Position numbers and translations under genes: made by a program | Shown here: piece after piece, positions 1 to 14,200 of the stretch | How positions within the stretch are numbered: position 1 is the first letter of the stretch | Layout: each line of letters opens with the position of its first letter | DNA from: Gamsiella multidivaricata | Taxonomy: Eukaryota; Mortierellomycota; Mortierellomycetes; Mortierellales; Mortierellaceae | Length of the DNA stretch: 64,000 bases | Assembly: GCF_025024155.1 (NCBI RefSeq) | Contig: NW_026251771.1 | Coordinates: 124,001 to 188,000, forward strand | Direction of reading: 5' to 3' | Notes under the pieces: model-generated | Told to the model about the DNA's origin: nothing | Database searches by the model: none | The model's input: only the letters and a program-made list of their open reading frames with translations

Positions 1-66
1 AAGGACGTTAAGGCTCAAGATGCCGAACAAGATCAAGCCTATATGAAAAAGAAGCGATTGACATGA
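1..66 (+). CDS. possible C-terminal end of a gene cut by the window edge
   Basis: Frame 1 is open from the first base to a TGA at 64-66 and would encode a short charged tail rich in Lys, Asp and Gln that ends in KKKRLT. The composition suits a real protein C-terminus, but 21 codons are too few to identify a family. It could equally be chance or untranslated sequence. Confidence 0.25.
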   Translation, partial: KDVKAQDAEQDQAYMKKKRLT

Positions 67-1145
67 GGAGGCATTGATTTAACACTGTCCAGAGGGGTCG
101 CATCCACGCATGTATCTATTGCCGAGGCGTGTTGAAGTGTGAATCAAGGGGGATTCTCTTACAGACAATCGAGAGAAGACCGCACCTTATGATATTCAAG
201 AAATCAAGAACAAATGGTCAGTCGCGACTGTGGGCTCCACCGGTCAAATCCTCAGGGCACACTCAATGGGAGGACTCCGCCATGAAAACGCTTTTGGGGC
301 CGTTTGCACGTGAGGAGGCGAAGCGATCAAGGAACACCTTACCATTGGCCATAGAGGGAGAAGTTTCCCGAGCGGAATTCATCAATGAGACCCATCGTGT
401 AAGAATAGAAGGTGGAGGGTTAGGACGAGAAGGCGGGGTAGAATGGCGCTGCTGTGGCGATGAGGGGCAATGAAGGATGATGAAAGGAAGAAAAGGGACG
501 AGAGCAGGAAACGGTTCCTTTTATTTTGTTTGTGTTTGCGTGTTGTGTGCAACAACGACGTATTTTGGTCCGCATGCATGTTATTCTATCAGGGTACCCC
601 GCCCATCCAGGCGAAGCGGCTCGAGATCCCAACCACCTGCGCCTCGAACAAAACCACAACATCAGGGCAACACCAGAGTCGCAGGAGACTGACTTCGATC
701 CGTCCTTGCTTGTGGAGACACGTATGCAGCAGAGTCTCGCGAGTTCAAGATAATATTCGCACGTCATACGACCGAGTTGGGCTGAAGGATCCTCAGTTTT
801 CCACCCTTATTTTCACTATACTATCAGTATTCGCCTTTGCCAAGACAGGTAGATGCACGTCGACTTTGGAACGGCAGGAAGATATCTCGATACCTCCCAG
901 AATAACGCGTCGCGGATGCTTTCTCCACTTTGGGCGCGGTTCTGTGCGCAACGCGATTCGAGCAATAATTGCTCGTGTCCCTTTCAAGAGTATGGGGAAC
1001 CAGCGCTACGTTTTGTCCCCTTAATGATGCCATTGAAGTCACATAAGTAAACATACGACCTAGGACCCAAGAGGCGATTAGCTGTTCTGTTGTGTTAAAC
1101 ACCATCACCATCACTATCTGTCGTCGTTGCTATACATCCCACATC
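67..1145. other. intergenic, no recognisable gene
   Basis: Open frames of 60-184 codons exist on both strands, but they overlap each other, have no family motif and show no convincing splice structure. I see no repeat or RNA gene. The final part is probably the promoter and 5' UTR of the SR-protein kinase that starts at 1146. Confidence 0.5.
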
Positions 1146-3558
<2,413 letters not shown>

Positions 3559-4800
3559 GTCTCTTAGAGCAACGACCACTGTTCGAAAACGCATAATAAA
3601 GAACTAAGAGCACAAAAGGCAGATTCATACACATATTGCTTCACGCCTTTATTGCACAGCTGTCATATCGGCTTTTTCCGATCGCGTGCCTCTCGGTATT
3701 TTTACCAATTCTACGCCATGATTGGCACGTACGTTTGTACGTCTTGGTCCGTGCCCGTATATTTCGGCTGACAGACCAAATCGGTGTTCGAAAAAAAAAT
3801 TATTCATCGCAATTGTACGATCCCCAAAAATTTGGGTGCTGTGCTTATTCCATGACAAAGCACATTTGCACCCTGAGACCAACGGTTTTGCAGGGGCCAC
3901 ACATACACACCTTGATCGCACTAGGGTTGTCCGGCCGCCCGTCTATGTCTTTCATATACTTGAATACACCAGCGGAGATACGTATACAAATATGGAGTAC
4001 AGTGGAGACGGACTGTGCCAAGACCCATATGCGCCCCACCGATACCAGGGAGCTCCGACGTACATGCAAGAAAGAACGTACTCCACAGTTGGCTGCATGG
4101 CGGAGGGGACATGTAGCTGTAGTGCCGATAAGACTTGCCGAGCAATTGATATCGCTGTAAATATGGTTCTGCTCACTCAAGGGAAATATGTTGGTAATGG
4201 CGATTATGAATATTCTCTGGGCATCCAGGATGATCGTCGGTATCACCAAGCAAGAATACACAAAAAGCGCATGGGTGCCAAGATCCATCCGAATAAAGCT
4301 AGATCGTAGCGTGTGGATGATGAATTAGATAATAATCAACAGTGCCAAGGCAGCGGGGGTTGGTTGCGGTCGAAGGGAATAGCGATATCAACATCAACAT
4401 CAGCATCAACACCAATGCAGCGACTAAGAAAACGTGCTAATTATGATGGCTGACCACCTCGTAGGCATACAAAAACGACTACTGACATGTCCAAAGCTCA
4501 TTTTCGGGGCTGTGTGCGCGTGTTTACAACACGCATGAGGTTCACGACATGAGCTAGAAAAAGGCTTCGGTGGAGTATGCTTCAGAGCGAGAGCATCTGT
4601 GTATTGGTGGACATATGGACAGAGGCGGCAATTGTGCTGAACAAGCAGGAACAAGTTCTGCATTTCATACAGCATATGTGTCCCACAGAGACAAAGGGGT
4701 GCATTTCGGACAAAAAGATAGGCATACGATCAGATATAGCTGTTTTACACGTACAAACCGCTAAGATGGACTTTAATGTTTTTGGTGGGGTGCTTTGTCC
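3559..4800. other. intergenic, no recognisable gene
   Basis: This stretch holds overlapping open frames of up to 195 codons on both strands with no family motif. A short CATCAA-type repeat lies near 4385-4415. Nothing supports a gene. Confidence 0.5.
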
Positions 4801-4838
4801 ACTCCACCGAATCCATCAAGATAAACAAGTCTAAAAGG

Positions 4839-5103
4839 TATATAAGCCCAAGGGGGATCGCTCACCCCGCCTTTTTTATTCCTTCATTCCTCACACCTCC
4901 CTCAAGACTCTTCCCTTACTTCGACTTGATCGGTTCCTTGGCAACTTCATCTTTGCCATCTTCTGCTTGTCCTCTGTCTGTTTTTCCTTCGTCAGGGTGA
5001 TCGCTCCTTCCTTCAATCGCCCTACCCCCAAACCAGCGGTGGACACCTCATAGTACAACCACAAAGAACAGCGACAAAGACTCTTTCTTCCCCGTTTACG
5101 ATC
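4839..5103 (+). promoter_or_regulatory. core promoter and pyrimidine-rich leader of OLE1
   Basis: A TATATAA box lies at 4839-4845, about 260 bp before the start codon. It is followed by a strongly CT-rich stretch (about 4870-5000), as often seen before highly expressed fungal genes. The transcription start is inferred to fall in the CT-rich tract. Confidence 0.5.
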
Positions 5104-6619
5104 ATGGCCACCCCTCTTCCTCCCTCCTTCGTCGTCCCCGCGACCCAGACTGAGACCCGCAGAGATCCTCTTCAGCATGATGAGCTGCCCCCACTTTTCC
5201 CCGAAAAGATCACCGTCTTCAACATCTGGAAGTATCTCGACTACAAACATGTCATCGGTCTCGGACTCACGCCCCTGATCGCCCTCTACGGTCTCCTCAC
5301 CACTGAGATCCAGCGCAAGACTCTGATCTGGTCCATTGTGTACTACTACGCTACCGGACTCGGCATCACAGCAGGCAAGTAACCACCGACTTTTTTTTTT
5401 TTTTTTTTTTTTTACTTTAAAGGAAATTGTTATGAGCAGCGAGTGGCTACCCCGAATTCTGTTGGGGCCTGAGCTTTTTAGCCCTATCAGATTTCGGATT
5501 ATGAATTATTTTTTTCTATACTAACAATCTCTCCCCCATAATACCAAAATAGGATACCATCGTCTTTGGGCCCATCGCGCCTACACGGCTGGACCCGCTA
5601 TGAGCTTTGTGCTCGCCCTCCTCGGTGCCGGCGCTGTTGAAGGATCTATCAAGTGGTGGTCTCGTGGACACCGCGCTCATCATCGTTGGACCGACACTGA
5701 GAAGGACCCCTATAGCGCCCACCGCGGTCTCTTTTTCTCCCACATTGGCTGGATGTTGGTCAAGCGCCCTGGCTGGAAGATTGGACACGCCGATGTCGAC
5801 GACCTTGCCAAGAACAAGTTAGTTCAGTGGCAGCACAAGAATTACTTGTTCCTCGTTCTCTTCATGGGCATCATTTTCCCCACTCTCGTCGCTGGTCTCG
5901 GCTGGGGCGACTGGCGCGGAGGCTACTTCTACGCTGCCATCCTTCGTCTCGTCTTTGTCCACCACGCCACCTTCTGCGTCAACTCCTTGGCCCACTGGCT
6001 CGGTGATGGACCTTTCGATGACCGCCACTCGCCTCGCGATCACTTCATCACCGCCTTTGTCACCTTGGGAGAGGGCTACCACAATTTCCACCACCAGTTC
6101 CCTCAGGATTATCGCAATGCCATCCGCTTCTACCAGTACGATCCTACCAAGTGGGTCATTGCCATCTGCTCCTTCTTCGGTCTTGCTTCGCACCTCAAGA
6201 CCTTCCCCGAGAATGAGATTCGCAAGGGACAGCTCGGTATGGTGGAGAAGAAGGTCCTTGAGAAGAAGACCAAGTTGCAGTGGGGTACTCCCATTTCGGA
6301 GCTTCCTGTTATGAGCTTTGAGGACTACCAGCACGCCTGTAAGAACGACAATAAGAAGTGGATCTTGCTCGAGGGTGTTGTGTATGATGTTGCTGACTTC
6401 ATCTCCGAGCACCCCGGTGGCCCCAAGTACCTCAACATGTCGATTGGCAAGGACATGACGGCAGCCTTCAATGGTGGCATGTACGACCACAGCAACGCCG
6501 CCCGCAACCTTCTCAGCTTGATGCGTATCGCTGTTGTCGAATACGGTGGAGAGGTCGAGGCCCAGAAGAAGAACCCTTCGATGCCCATCTATGGTCAGGA
6601 CCACGTCAAGGCCGAGTAA
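5104..6619 (+). CDS. OLE1: delta-9 (stearoyl-CoA) fatty acid desaturase with C-terminal cytochrome b5
   Basis: ER membrane enzyme that introduces the first double bond into palmitoyl- and stearoyl-CoA; the fused cytochrome b5 domain supplies electrons. The two exons, 5104-5374 and 5553-6619, give 445 residues, the length I recall for Mortierella alpina Ole1. The three di-iron histidine boxes are visible: HRLWAH (residues 93-98), HRAHH (near 130) and HNFHH (near 267). Hydrophobic membrane segments lie between them. The b5 haem motif HPGG is near residue 377. The intron has a GC donor (GCAAGT at 5375) and an acceptor at 5551-5552; it must be removed here because the spliced GYHRLWAH reading requires it, and no GT donor gives that frame. 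The intron carries a long T run. A degenerate copy lies 0.8 kb downstream. Codon use is biased to C-ending codons, consistent with high expression. Confidence 0.97.
5375..5552 (+). other. GC-AG intron of OLE1
   Basis: The donor is GCAAGT and the acceptor is ATAG. Exon 1 ends GCA G and exon 2 begins GA TAC CAT, rebuilding the invariant Gly-Tyr-His of the first histidine box. About 22 consecutive T bases occupy 5392-5413. Confidence 0.85.
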
Positions 6620-7449
6620 TTTCGGCGGGGTGCGACATTTACGACTATACCTTTTCATTTCCTTTATCTTTTAATGTTCTCGTACCAATTCCCAGTTCAT
6701 CGTCCTCCTTGTTGCTATACATGAAGATATAGCACATTCCTTGTATCATTTTACATCTTTATCCGCCATCCTCCTCAACAGCTTGCATCTTCGCGTTCAT
6801 CCTCTGTTATCAAGTAATAATAAATTGTAGCTTATTAGAAAAACGTGTTATATGTCTTTTTTCAAGGTTATCGAAAGTATGAAGGTTTTCGAACACGAGA
6901 ACATGCCCTTCAAACGATAGAGCCGCGATGCAGCAGCGGGAATAGATCAAGTACACAAGCCTTTACCGTCCCTTGACCCTGCTCCGCGCAGCCGCAACTA
7001 GTAGTTTGTAGTGCGTAAACCCGCTTTTTACCGTAATCAGTTTTACTCTGTGGCAACCATAAATAACCGCTGCATCGCCCGATTCCCTTCTTTTATCTTG
7101 AGGGGCGGAAGGCAGTAGCGATGACATATCTGAGAACCATGAAGAACTCAGTGGTCTCGCAAGATGCTTTAGCGTGTGCACCATCCATGCATAGTAGCCC
7201 TGGAGCGGTACGCATATATTCGTGGATACATTGAGATAGAGGATCCAACTTTTACCACTTTCAGGGGACCTTGCTGTCAGGCAGTGCCATACTAGCCCGC
7301 TGGGTTCCAGGAGAGGCATAACTCAGCCCAATTATCGTGTCGGCATAAAACTTCATTGGGCTCGAGGCCATGCCTACTTTCACTATCACTCTCTCCTGTA
7401 AAACCCAGCATTTCATACTGCGACTCTTTACCAACATAGCAAGCAATCA
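6620..7449. other. intergenic between OLE1 and its degenerate copy
   Basis: The first about 220 bp are AT-rich, with AATAAA-like signals near 6820 that fit the OLE1 3' end. I see no gene in the rest; it may hold the dead promoter of the downstream pseudogene. Confidence 0.5.
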
Positions 7450-8450
7450 ATGCCTGCGCAGGACTCTACTTTAATGCAAGAAACTCCCTCTAATCTCCCC
7501 AGTGAGAATTACGACCTTTTACGTCTGGAAGCATGTCAGATACAGAGAAATGCGCTTGGTATCGTTATCGTGCCACTAGTCGCATTTCATGGTGTCTTCA
7601 CCAACGGTGGTACCATAGTTTGGGCCTTTGTTTACGCAGAGGTCATGCTACTCGGTATAGTCTAACAGCAGGTTCAGAGGACAGAAGAATTCAAACGCAC
7701 GGTGTCTTATCCATTCCACTTATTTGTTACCATCTGAACAGGATACTGAGCTTCATACCTGCCCTCCTCGGGAGCCGGCGCAGTCTAGGGACCCGTCTTG
7801 CGGTAGGCTCATGGACACCGGCTCCTCATAGTTGGATGGATGCTGAAAAAGGGGTTCCTACAGTGCCAATCGTAATCTCTTCTTCTCTCATAGTGGCTAA
7901 GTGTTTATCAAACGCCCAAACTGGCAAGTCGGATATGCAGATGTAGGCAACCTCAACATGAATAGGCTCGTTCGATGGCAGCATCGAAGTCGCTTTGAGT
8001 GATTGGCGTGGCAGGTTCTTTTACAAAGCCATGTTGCGGATCGATTTTGTCCACAGCTAAACATTTCTTGTCCATCGCTAAACATTTCTTGTGGACTCAC
8101 GACGGCGCTACTCACACTGGGAGGAGAGTATTATCAGCTCCCGCAGGAGTACGTGAATGCGAATAAATTGTATCAGTCCCACCAGACAAAACGGTTCATT
8201 ACCACCTACGTCCTCCTCGACTTTGAGCTGCGTCTCAACATTTCCGGAGAATGAGAGTTTGAAAGGAATAGCTAGGTTCAAGTGTAATGGGGCTCCTCTG
8301 ATATTTGAAGGCGTTGCGTACGATTTCGCAGGCTTTATCTCGGAGCATTCTGGTGGTTTCAAGTATCTTAGCTTTTCAATCGAGCGAGGTTATGACAGCG
8401 GCGTGTAATGGCAGTATGTATAATTATAGTATCACGGCGCGTAATTTGCT
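7450..8450 (+). pseudogene. decayed tandem copy of the delta-9 desaturase
   Basis: Read in shifting frames, this stretch follows the OLE1 protein in order. An N-terminal piece at 7450-7665 aligns with the first membrane segment. A remnant of the [12 protein letters not shown] region lies near 7750-7800. Then come GHR near 7815, a piece like [12 protein letters not shown] (7885-7925), LVRWQHR (7969-7987), a degenerate DWRGGYFY block (about 7998-8040), a piece like TALLTLGGEYYQLPQEY, and the b5 core FAGFISEHSGG near 8325-8355. All three histidine boxes are destroyed: the first is mostly deleted, the second reads HRLLI, and the third has lost its histidines. Several stops and frameshifts interrupt it. 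Sequence resembling the OLE1 intron position survives near 7675, so it arose by DNA-level duplication rather than by retroposition. It cannot encode a working desaturase. Confidence 0.85.
8056..8092 (+). repeat. short direct duplication inside the desaturase pseudogene
   Basis: The 16-nt word at 8056-8071 recurs exactly at 8077-8092, giving a 21-nt period. The intact gene has one equivalent of this segment (VHHATFC region), so the second copy arose after the pseudogene was freed from constraint. Confidence 0.7.
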
Positions 8451-8840
8451 TGGTTTTAATGCGCATCGCTGCTATTGAATTTAATGATGGGGTCGCGGCT
8501 CAAAGGGGTCCTCACTGCCTATTTACAGCAGGGAACATGCTAATGTTTCGCTATATACCTCAATACTGATCTCGTCAGATGCACACCACCTCAATTAAAT
8601 CGACAGCTATGAGTCAGTGCAACATTCTGGTCGTGATAACATAGGGCGCCACGGCGTGGGAGAATCCCAGCTGTAGTATTTTACTCTTTCTCTCAGCATT
8701 GCCAACGAAGGGATAAAGATATGATTGCTATCGCATTCTGCGCTTTAATATATTTGTTTTCTTTCTGCTGTTTGTTTGCCTGTAGCTGGAGATCTCGGGT
8801 GTGCTACTATTTTCGTCTCCTTTGTACCTGTTCATGGCTT
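8451..8840. other. intergenic, nothing recognised
   Basis: The first bases still resemble the end of the desaturase b5 region (an ARNLL-like piece near 8440). The remainder is probably the 3' UTR side of HNT1, which ends at 8841 on the minus strand. No other signal was seen. Confidence 0.4.
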
Positions 8841-9899
8841 TTACAGTTTGAGGTAGGTCTTGCGAAGAGCCTCCAACTTGTCGGCGTCAGTCTCCTTTGC
8901 TTTCCACTCCATCACCAAGCCGTCGTCCTCCGAGTTCTTGGGGATAACATGGAAGTGGACGTGGTCAACAGCCTAATTGTTCCAAAAAAGGAGAAGAGAA
9001 TAAAGGATCAGAAAGCGTGCTACCCTCGCTGGCGCTGCATGACATTTATAATATTCGATTATCAGCCTCGGATTGATTGCAAATACGTGCCTGATGAGCG
9101 AGGCGACCGTTGTTCTGCAAGACGTTGTAGTTCTTGCATCCGATGGCCTGGGCAACCTTCTTGGCCGTGGGCAAGAGATCGACCATGTCGGCGTCAGGGA
9201 GCTCGTGCAAGAACTGGGCGTGGTCTAGTATTTAGTTCATACAAGTTGAGATACACACAGCAAGATGCAATTGAGCAATAAGCAAAAACTGCGCGGGCAA
9301 GTCACTCCAAGAAAAAAAAATGCAACGGCGTTCGGCGTTTGGTATCCGACGATCCTTGTGTGTCCTTACGCTTAGGGATAACGAGCTAATTGAGCCAAAC
9401 CCGAATTGAATCATTATCAGTTAGTGCATTGTGAACACCATAAAATGCAGAGCAATCGATTATGAAGTGGCAGACGGCGTGATATACGTACAGTGTGGCC
9501 TTCGGAGAGGGGACCAAGGTCGAGGAGCGCCAAGCTAGGATGAAGAAAGGATTCATAAAGCGTGAGAAATGATATTATTCGCGATTTCTTTCCCACCCTC
9601 TGTTTGTATGTCTGGTATATAGGATATTTAACAACACCCATGTGTCATGATCCATCTAGTGCGGAATACCGAGAATATGAGGGTTCTCGTTTGGCCAACA
9701 GGAAAAGTGTTGCAAAGTTATGTCCTTCGCTCAGTGCTTTCTGTCCGAAGCGGGGCTCAAAGGATGTCGCGGAAAAGGAATGAAAGGGATCGGGAGAGTG
9801 CGTTCCACGTCCATACCTGTGCTCGGTCTCGAAGAGGATCTTCGCGGGGATCTCGCGCTTGATGATGCGACAGAAGATGCAGGCAGGGTTGGAGGCCAT
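8841..9899 (-). CDS. HNT1: histidine triad nucleotide-binding protein (HINT/Hnt1)
   Basis: Purine nucleoside phosphoramidase of the HIT superfamily, cytosolic or nuclear. My model has five exons on the minus strand: 9817-9899, 9492-9534, 9370-9385, 9091-9224 and 8841-8972. They give 135 residues, close to the usual HINT size of about 126. The N-terminus reads MASNPACIFCRIIKREIP, with the CxxC pair typical of the family. LGPLSEGHT and LVIPKHHAQ follow, and NNGRLAHQ leads into the catalytic triad HVHFHVIPK. Exon 3 is only 16 nt and encodes LVIPK plus one base. Intron 4 uses a GC donor (GCACGT at 9090-9085): joining at the nearby GT would put a stop directly after the junction. It is divergent from the rhodanese gene. 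Confidence 0.93.
9370..9385 (-). other. 16-nt micro-exon of HNT1
   Basis: It is bounded by TTAG on the 5' side and GTAAGG on the 3' side (minus strand). It encodes Leu-Val-Ile-Pro-Lys plus the first base of His, exactly the residues expected between the GHT and HHAQ motifs. Confidence 0.85.
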
Positions 9900-10334
9900 T
9901 GTGAACCAAGTGCTGTTGAATGAGTGAGAAGGTGTGAGTGTTGCATGACACGGGCGAATTCCTTTTGTACCGGCTCTTCTGTGACGTGAGTTCCTCGAAG
10001 CACTCGAAGCGCCGTCTGCAGACGACCTGTTTACTTGCCTCCAAGTGGGTGGTAAAACGCGAACACGACTGATCAAACGCGTTCTGATGCCATCATATCA
10101 TTCCAGCCGCGTTTCGGATTCATTACGACGCGCCAATATGCTGCACCATACCTCAAAAACGCGTCCACTACTCGTATATCACAGCCCTCTCCCTTCCCCT
10201 GCAAGCAATCCGTGTCCGAAATGGCGCAAACCACCCATTGGTCACGGGGAAGATGAACCTTGCTCCATCGCTGAATACAAGAGCTGCTCAAAGATCATCC
10301 CCATCTTCATTCACAACCACAGCATCGCAACATC
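9900..10334. promoter_or_regulatory. divergent upstream region of HNT1 and the rhodanese gene
   Basis: The 435 bp between two outward-facing start codons must hold both promoters. I see no clear TATA box. CATTGG at about 10236-10241 is a CCAAT-type motif on one strand. No gene fits inside. Confidence 0.45.
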
Positions 10335-10985
10335 ATGATCAGTGCGCTCCGTCTCGCTCGTATCCCCACTCGCAGTCTTAATAACGCAGCCCAGCAGCGT
10401 GCTTTCTCGCTCGTAAGTCCAGCTGTTTCTTAACCCTAGACGACCGTTATTCTTATCTGCCCAATATTAATTAATCCTATTCATTTTCTGTCCTAGGCTT
10501 CTCTGCAACAAAAGTCTTTTTCAGCTCTTGTGCAGGAGATCAGGGCAAACAACAAAAATATCCACCACATCTCTCCCAAGGATCTTCACGCGATTTCCTC
10601 TACTGCCTCACCCCAAAACCCGCGCCTACCACCGCATATCATCGATGTTCGTGAGCCACACGAGGTCGAGGCCACGGGCACGATCCCTGGCGCAGTTTTT
10701 CTGCCTCGTGGCATCCTCGAAAGAGATATCGGCAAGTTCCTGAAGCAGAACGATCCTAGAGACGTCGTTGTATATTGCGCTGGGGGGTTCAGATCCGTCC
10801 TGGCCGCAGAGTCTCTCGTGCGGTTGGGCTATGGAGTCGTCGAGGGCGAGATGAACGATAGTGAGGGCGCAAAGGGATTAAATCCTCAGGAAAGCAAGGA
10901 TAAGCCCAGGGTTTGGAGTCTGGACGAAGGCATGGATGGGTGGATCAAGAGTGGGTTCGAAGTCGAAAAGAAGGCAAAGAACTAG
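10335..10985 (+). CDS. single-domain rhodanese (thiosulfate sulfurtransferase), probably mitochondrial
   Basis: Predicted sulfur transferase that moves sulfane sulfur from thiosulfate to an acceptor. The two exons, 10335-10412 and 10497-10985, give 188 residues. The first 26 residues are rich in Arg, Ala, Ser and Leu and lack acidic residues, as in a mitochondrial targeting peptide. The rhodanese domain includes IIDVREPHEVEATGTIPGA. The active-site loop is YCAGGFRS near residues 108-115, with the catalytic cysteine present. A GEMNDSEG-containing stretch follows, and the chain ends in a Lys-rich tail. The ATG at 10335 is preferred because exon 1 provides the targeting signal and joins in phase with exon 2. 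Yeast RDL1/RDL2 proteins are the closest named relatives I know; which one is orthologous is not decided. Confidence 0.88.
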
Positions 10986-11217
10986 AATCATGCCCAACAC
11001 GAATAAAAGTCATGTCCACAAGCTATACTAGTTCCAGTTTGCATTGTTATGTATATCTGTAAACTGTGTTTTATTTTGCTGTACTGGCTGTTCTTCATCG
11101 AGAGAGTGGGATCGACCATTGTTCTCCGTCTCGTCTAATCTGTCTATATTACTGATGCGGACGATATTCCATCTCTCAGATGTTTTATAATAATAGATTG
11201 CGGCTAAGGTATCCTGC

Positions 11218-14200
11218 TTATCCTCCCCTCTTAAAGTCAAACAAGGGTCGAAGAGAGTGAATCGAACCTGCCCTGCCAAGGAAATCATGCTAATGACAAA
11301 GAGGAAGAAAAAAACAGTGGCATCAGTAATCGCTTTCCAACATGTAATAAGTTGCGCTGACATCTCTCAAACGCATCATTGCATAGCAACATACATCCAA
11401 CAGTTCCCTTGAGCTAGCGCGACTTTTGACGTCGACACACAGGCAGACGGCCAAAAAATTCTTGAGTTCTGAGCTCAATGTCTCAGGCTTTTTGAGAGTA
11501 GGCGTTCCGTTGGTGGCGATCAGGTACAGTGCCTTCAATGGCTCCTCGTCCAAGTATGGGGGTTCCTGTTCAATCATCTCAATAGCCATGATACCCAGGG
11601 ACCAGATGTCGACCTTTGCACCATACTCCTTTTGCTTCACCACCTCAGGCGCCATCCAGTAGGGCGTTCCAACCATAGTAGCACGCTTGTTCTTCTGATC
11701 CGTAAGCTTGGCACAGAAACCGAAGTCAGCTATCAAGTGAGAGCGGAAGAAGGGTCAATATTTTCCACTATTTCACGGTACCATGGAAATGCGTCGCTTA
11801 TGGTGTTGGTCCAAGGCCACCTACTAATCTTCACATGTCCATAGGGATCCATAAGAACGTTATCGGACTTGATATCTCTGTGAATAATGTTCTGACTGTG
11901 CAGGTGCTGGAGACCCTTGCATGTCTGTTTTGCATTCAATAGCGAAAAATAAGTGTCAATATCTGTACGACTGGTCATACCATGTTCAAGCAATCAGACT
12001 GCATCGAATAAACGTCCATACCTCAAAACAGATGCATGCGATCTGACTCTCTGACAGCTTGTTATTGTCAATAACATCTGTCAAGGCCCCGCCCTCCATA
12101 TACTCCATGACGACCCACAGCTCCTGGCCCTTGACCAGGAAAGAGTCGAGATAGTTAACAATATTGGGGTTGGTCGACTCCTTCATGACCAAGATCTCGT
12201 TAACCACCAACTCCTTCCTTGGCTGCATACTAAGATCCATCTGCTTAATGGCCACCTTGGTGTTTGTCGTGAGGTGCTTGGCAACATACACGGATCCAGA
12301 AGCACTAAAGTATGTTCAAAACGGGTATGTAAATAATGGGCCTTCAACACACAAAAAAAAAAAAAAATCTTGCATCAAAGCGATAGCCACTTACCCCTGA
12401 CCGACTTTCTTGATTTTGCTGTACAATGTGCTTGGGTCGCCAGATGAAACAACGCTTCTCAACTTCTCCATAATCTCGGCCTCAGTCATGGTCGAGATGC
12501 GACGCTCGACAACGACCTTGGGAGGATTAGAGCCATTTAGTGCAGCGGCTGCATCGGCCACGGCAGGGCGGGGAGCGACAGGCGGTTTAGGGGACTGTCC
12601 ATATGGGGTCTGCTGACGAAGACTGGAAGGAGACGCTGAGGGCGAAGGTTGTTGATGTGCTGGAGGTTTGGGAGGTGGATTGCTGTACTTGCTTGAAGGC
12701 GAGCTTGACAGTGGGGGCGTAAACTGAAAACATGGTTGCGAAGTAAAATGAATAGACAAGTTGTTAGAAATATGGGCTCAGCAAAGCCAAGATAATAACT
12801 CATGAACAACTTCAACCTAGTCATTATTGAGCAAAGACGCATTGTCACTTACAGTAGGCGATGGTGGGGCATAGTCTGGACGGAGGGCGTTTGGTGGCCG
12901 TGGACCACCCTGCTGTTGATTACCCTGTTGCGCGTCCAAAGATGAAGCATAATGGTGAGTTATAAGCGGACATTTTCTGCATGCTCAGATCTCAAAATAA
13001 ACCCGTACGAGAGCATTTGGACAAAGGGCCTGAAGCGGTCCTTTTCCTTTCCCCGAGCGAGACCGACTTACCCTATCATCGTATAAGGCTAGGCTTGACA
13101 TCCTCTGAGTGACAGAAATGTTGTCAGCACTCTGAAGGCGCTCGGGAATTGAAGGGCGATCTTCAGGTCTATCTGGACGCTGAGGACGTTCAGGACGGCT
13201 GGAAGGAGGAGACGCCTGCTGCTTGGGCATCAAATTGGCCCAGCGATCGCCTTCTGAGTCGCTAGGTACGAGAGGCAGAGAGCTAGGAACCAGCGACGCA
13301 GTACCGTACTCCTGCTCATTGCGCTTCGTCTGATCTGTGTAGAACTCGAGGACCTCGAGCACAGCCTGAGGATTGTTGGCATAGTCCTCCTTTGTGATCG
13401 CAGATCCTGTCAGTAGCTTTGTCCATGTCTCTGGCAGGCCCTACAAAACAGCAACGAGGGAATAAAAAGAACAAGAAAGAACAGACAATCAATCACCATG
13501 CCTCAACTGACTAACGACGATCCTAATGCCTGCAGCAAGGACTCAAGGCGGCCTTGTGTGACATAGCACATACCGTAAAGTTGCCAGTGTTGGGATCAAA
13601 GCCCACATGGACCTTGTGCACAAAGTTGGTGGGGTTCGAGACACCCATCAAGGGTGAGCGAGAGTAGATCTCATGCATCCAAGAGTACAGCTCCTCGTCG
13701 TTCTTGCACGAAAGAAAGTAGCTTCTGTCCTTGGTGACAAGCTCGAAGCAGTAGGCCTTCAGATCGGTACGAGTCACTGCGGTAATATCCTTGAGGAAAA
13801 TCAGGACGACTGCTTGAGGAGTCGACTAGATATTGGAAACCAAGAAAGGATCATGACGACGGTCAGGATCAGGGAGGCAGAGGAAGAGGGAGAAGAAAAT
13901 AGCCCGCCAGGAGAGGGAGGCAATACAGACATTAATTAAAAAAAGACCTAGCTAGCAGACTAGCACGGTCTTTGAACCATTGAACGACCATGCTCAGTCG
14001 ATATGCAGGCGATTAGTTCGATGCTGCCTTTTGGTCCATCGAGTGGCAAGCCAGATGAGACACCGGGCTGCAACGAGGAGATGGCACTACAGACGACTGG
14101 CTCCATCCGCCAAAAAAGATGATGAAGGTCGATCACGACTGGCACCACTAGGAAGGGGGAACTGATGAGAAATGTTTTACGCACCTCGTTTCTGTGGAAG

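Noticed and set aside
470..1024. 184-codon frame near the left edge
   Set aside because: No domain, poor composition, overlapped by equally long frames on both strands.
3722..4309. 195-codon plus-strand frame between the SR-protein kinase gene and OLE1
   Set aside because: No motif, and a 174-codon frame overlaps it; composition is that of AT-rich intergenic DNA.
5819..6658. 279-codon open frame on the minus strand opposite OLE1
   Set aside because: A by-product of codon bias in the desaturase; no conserved motif.
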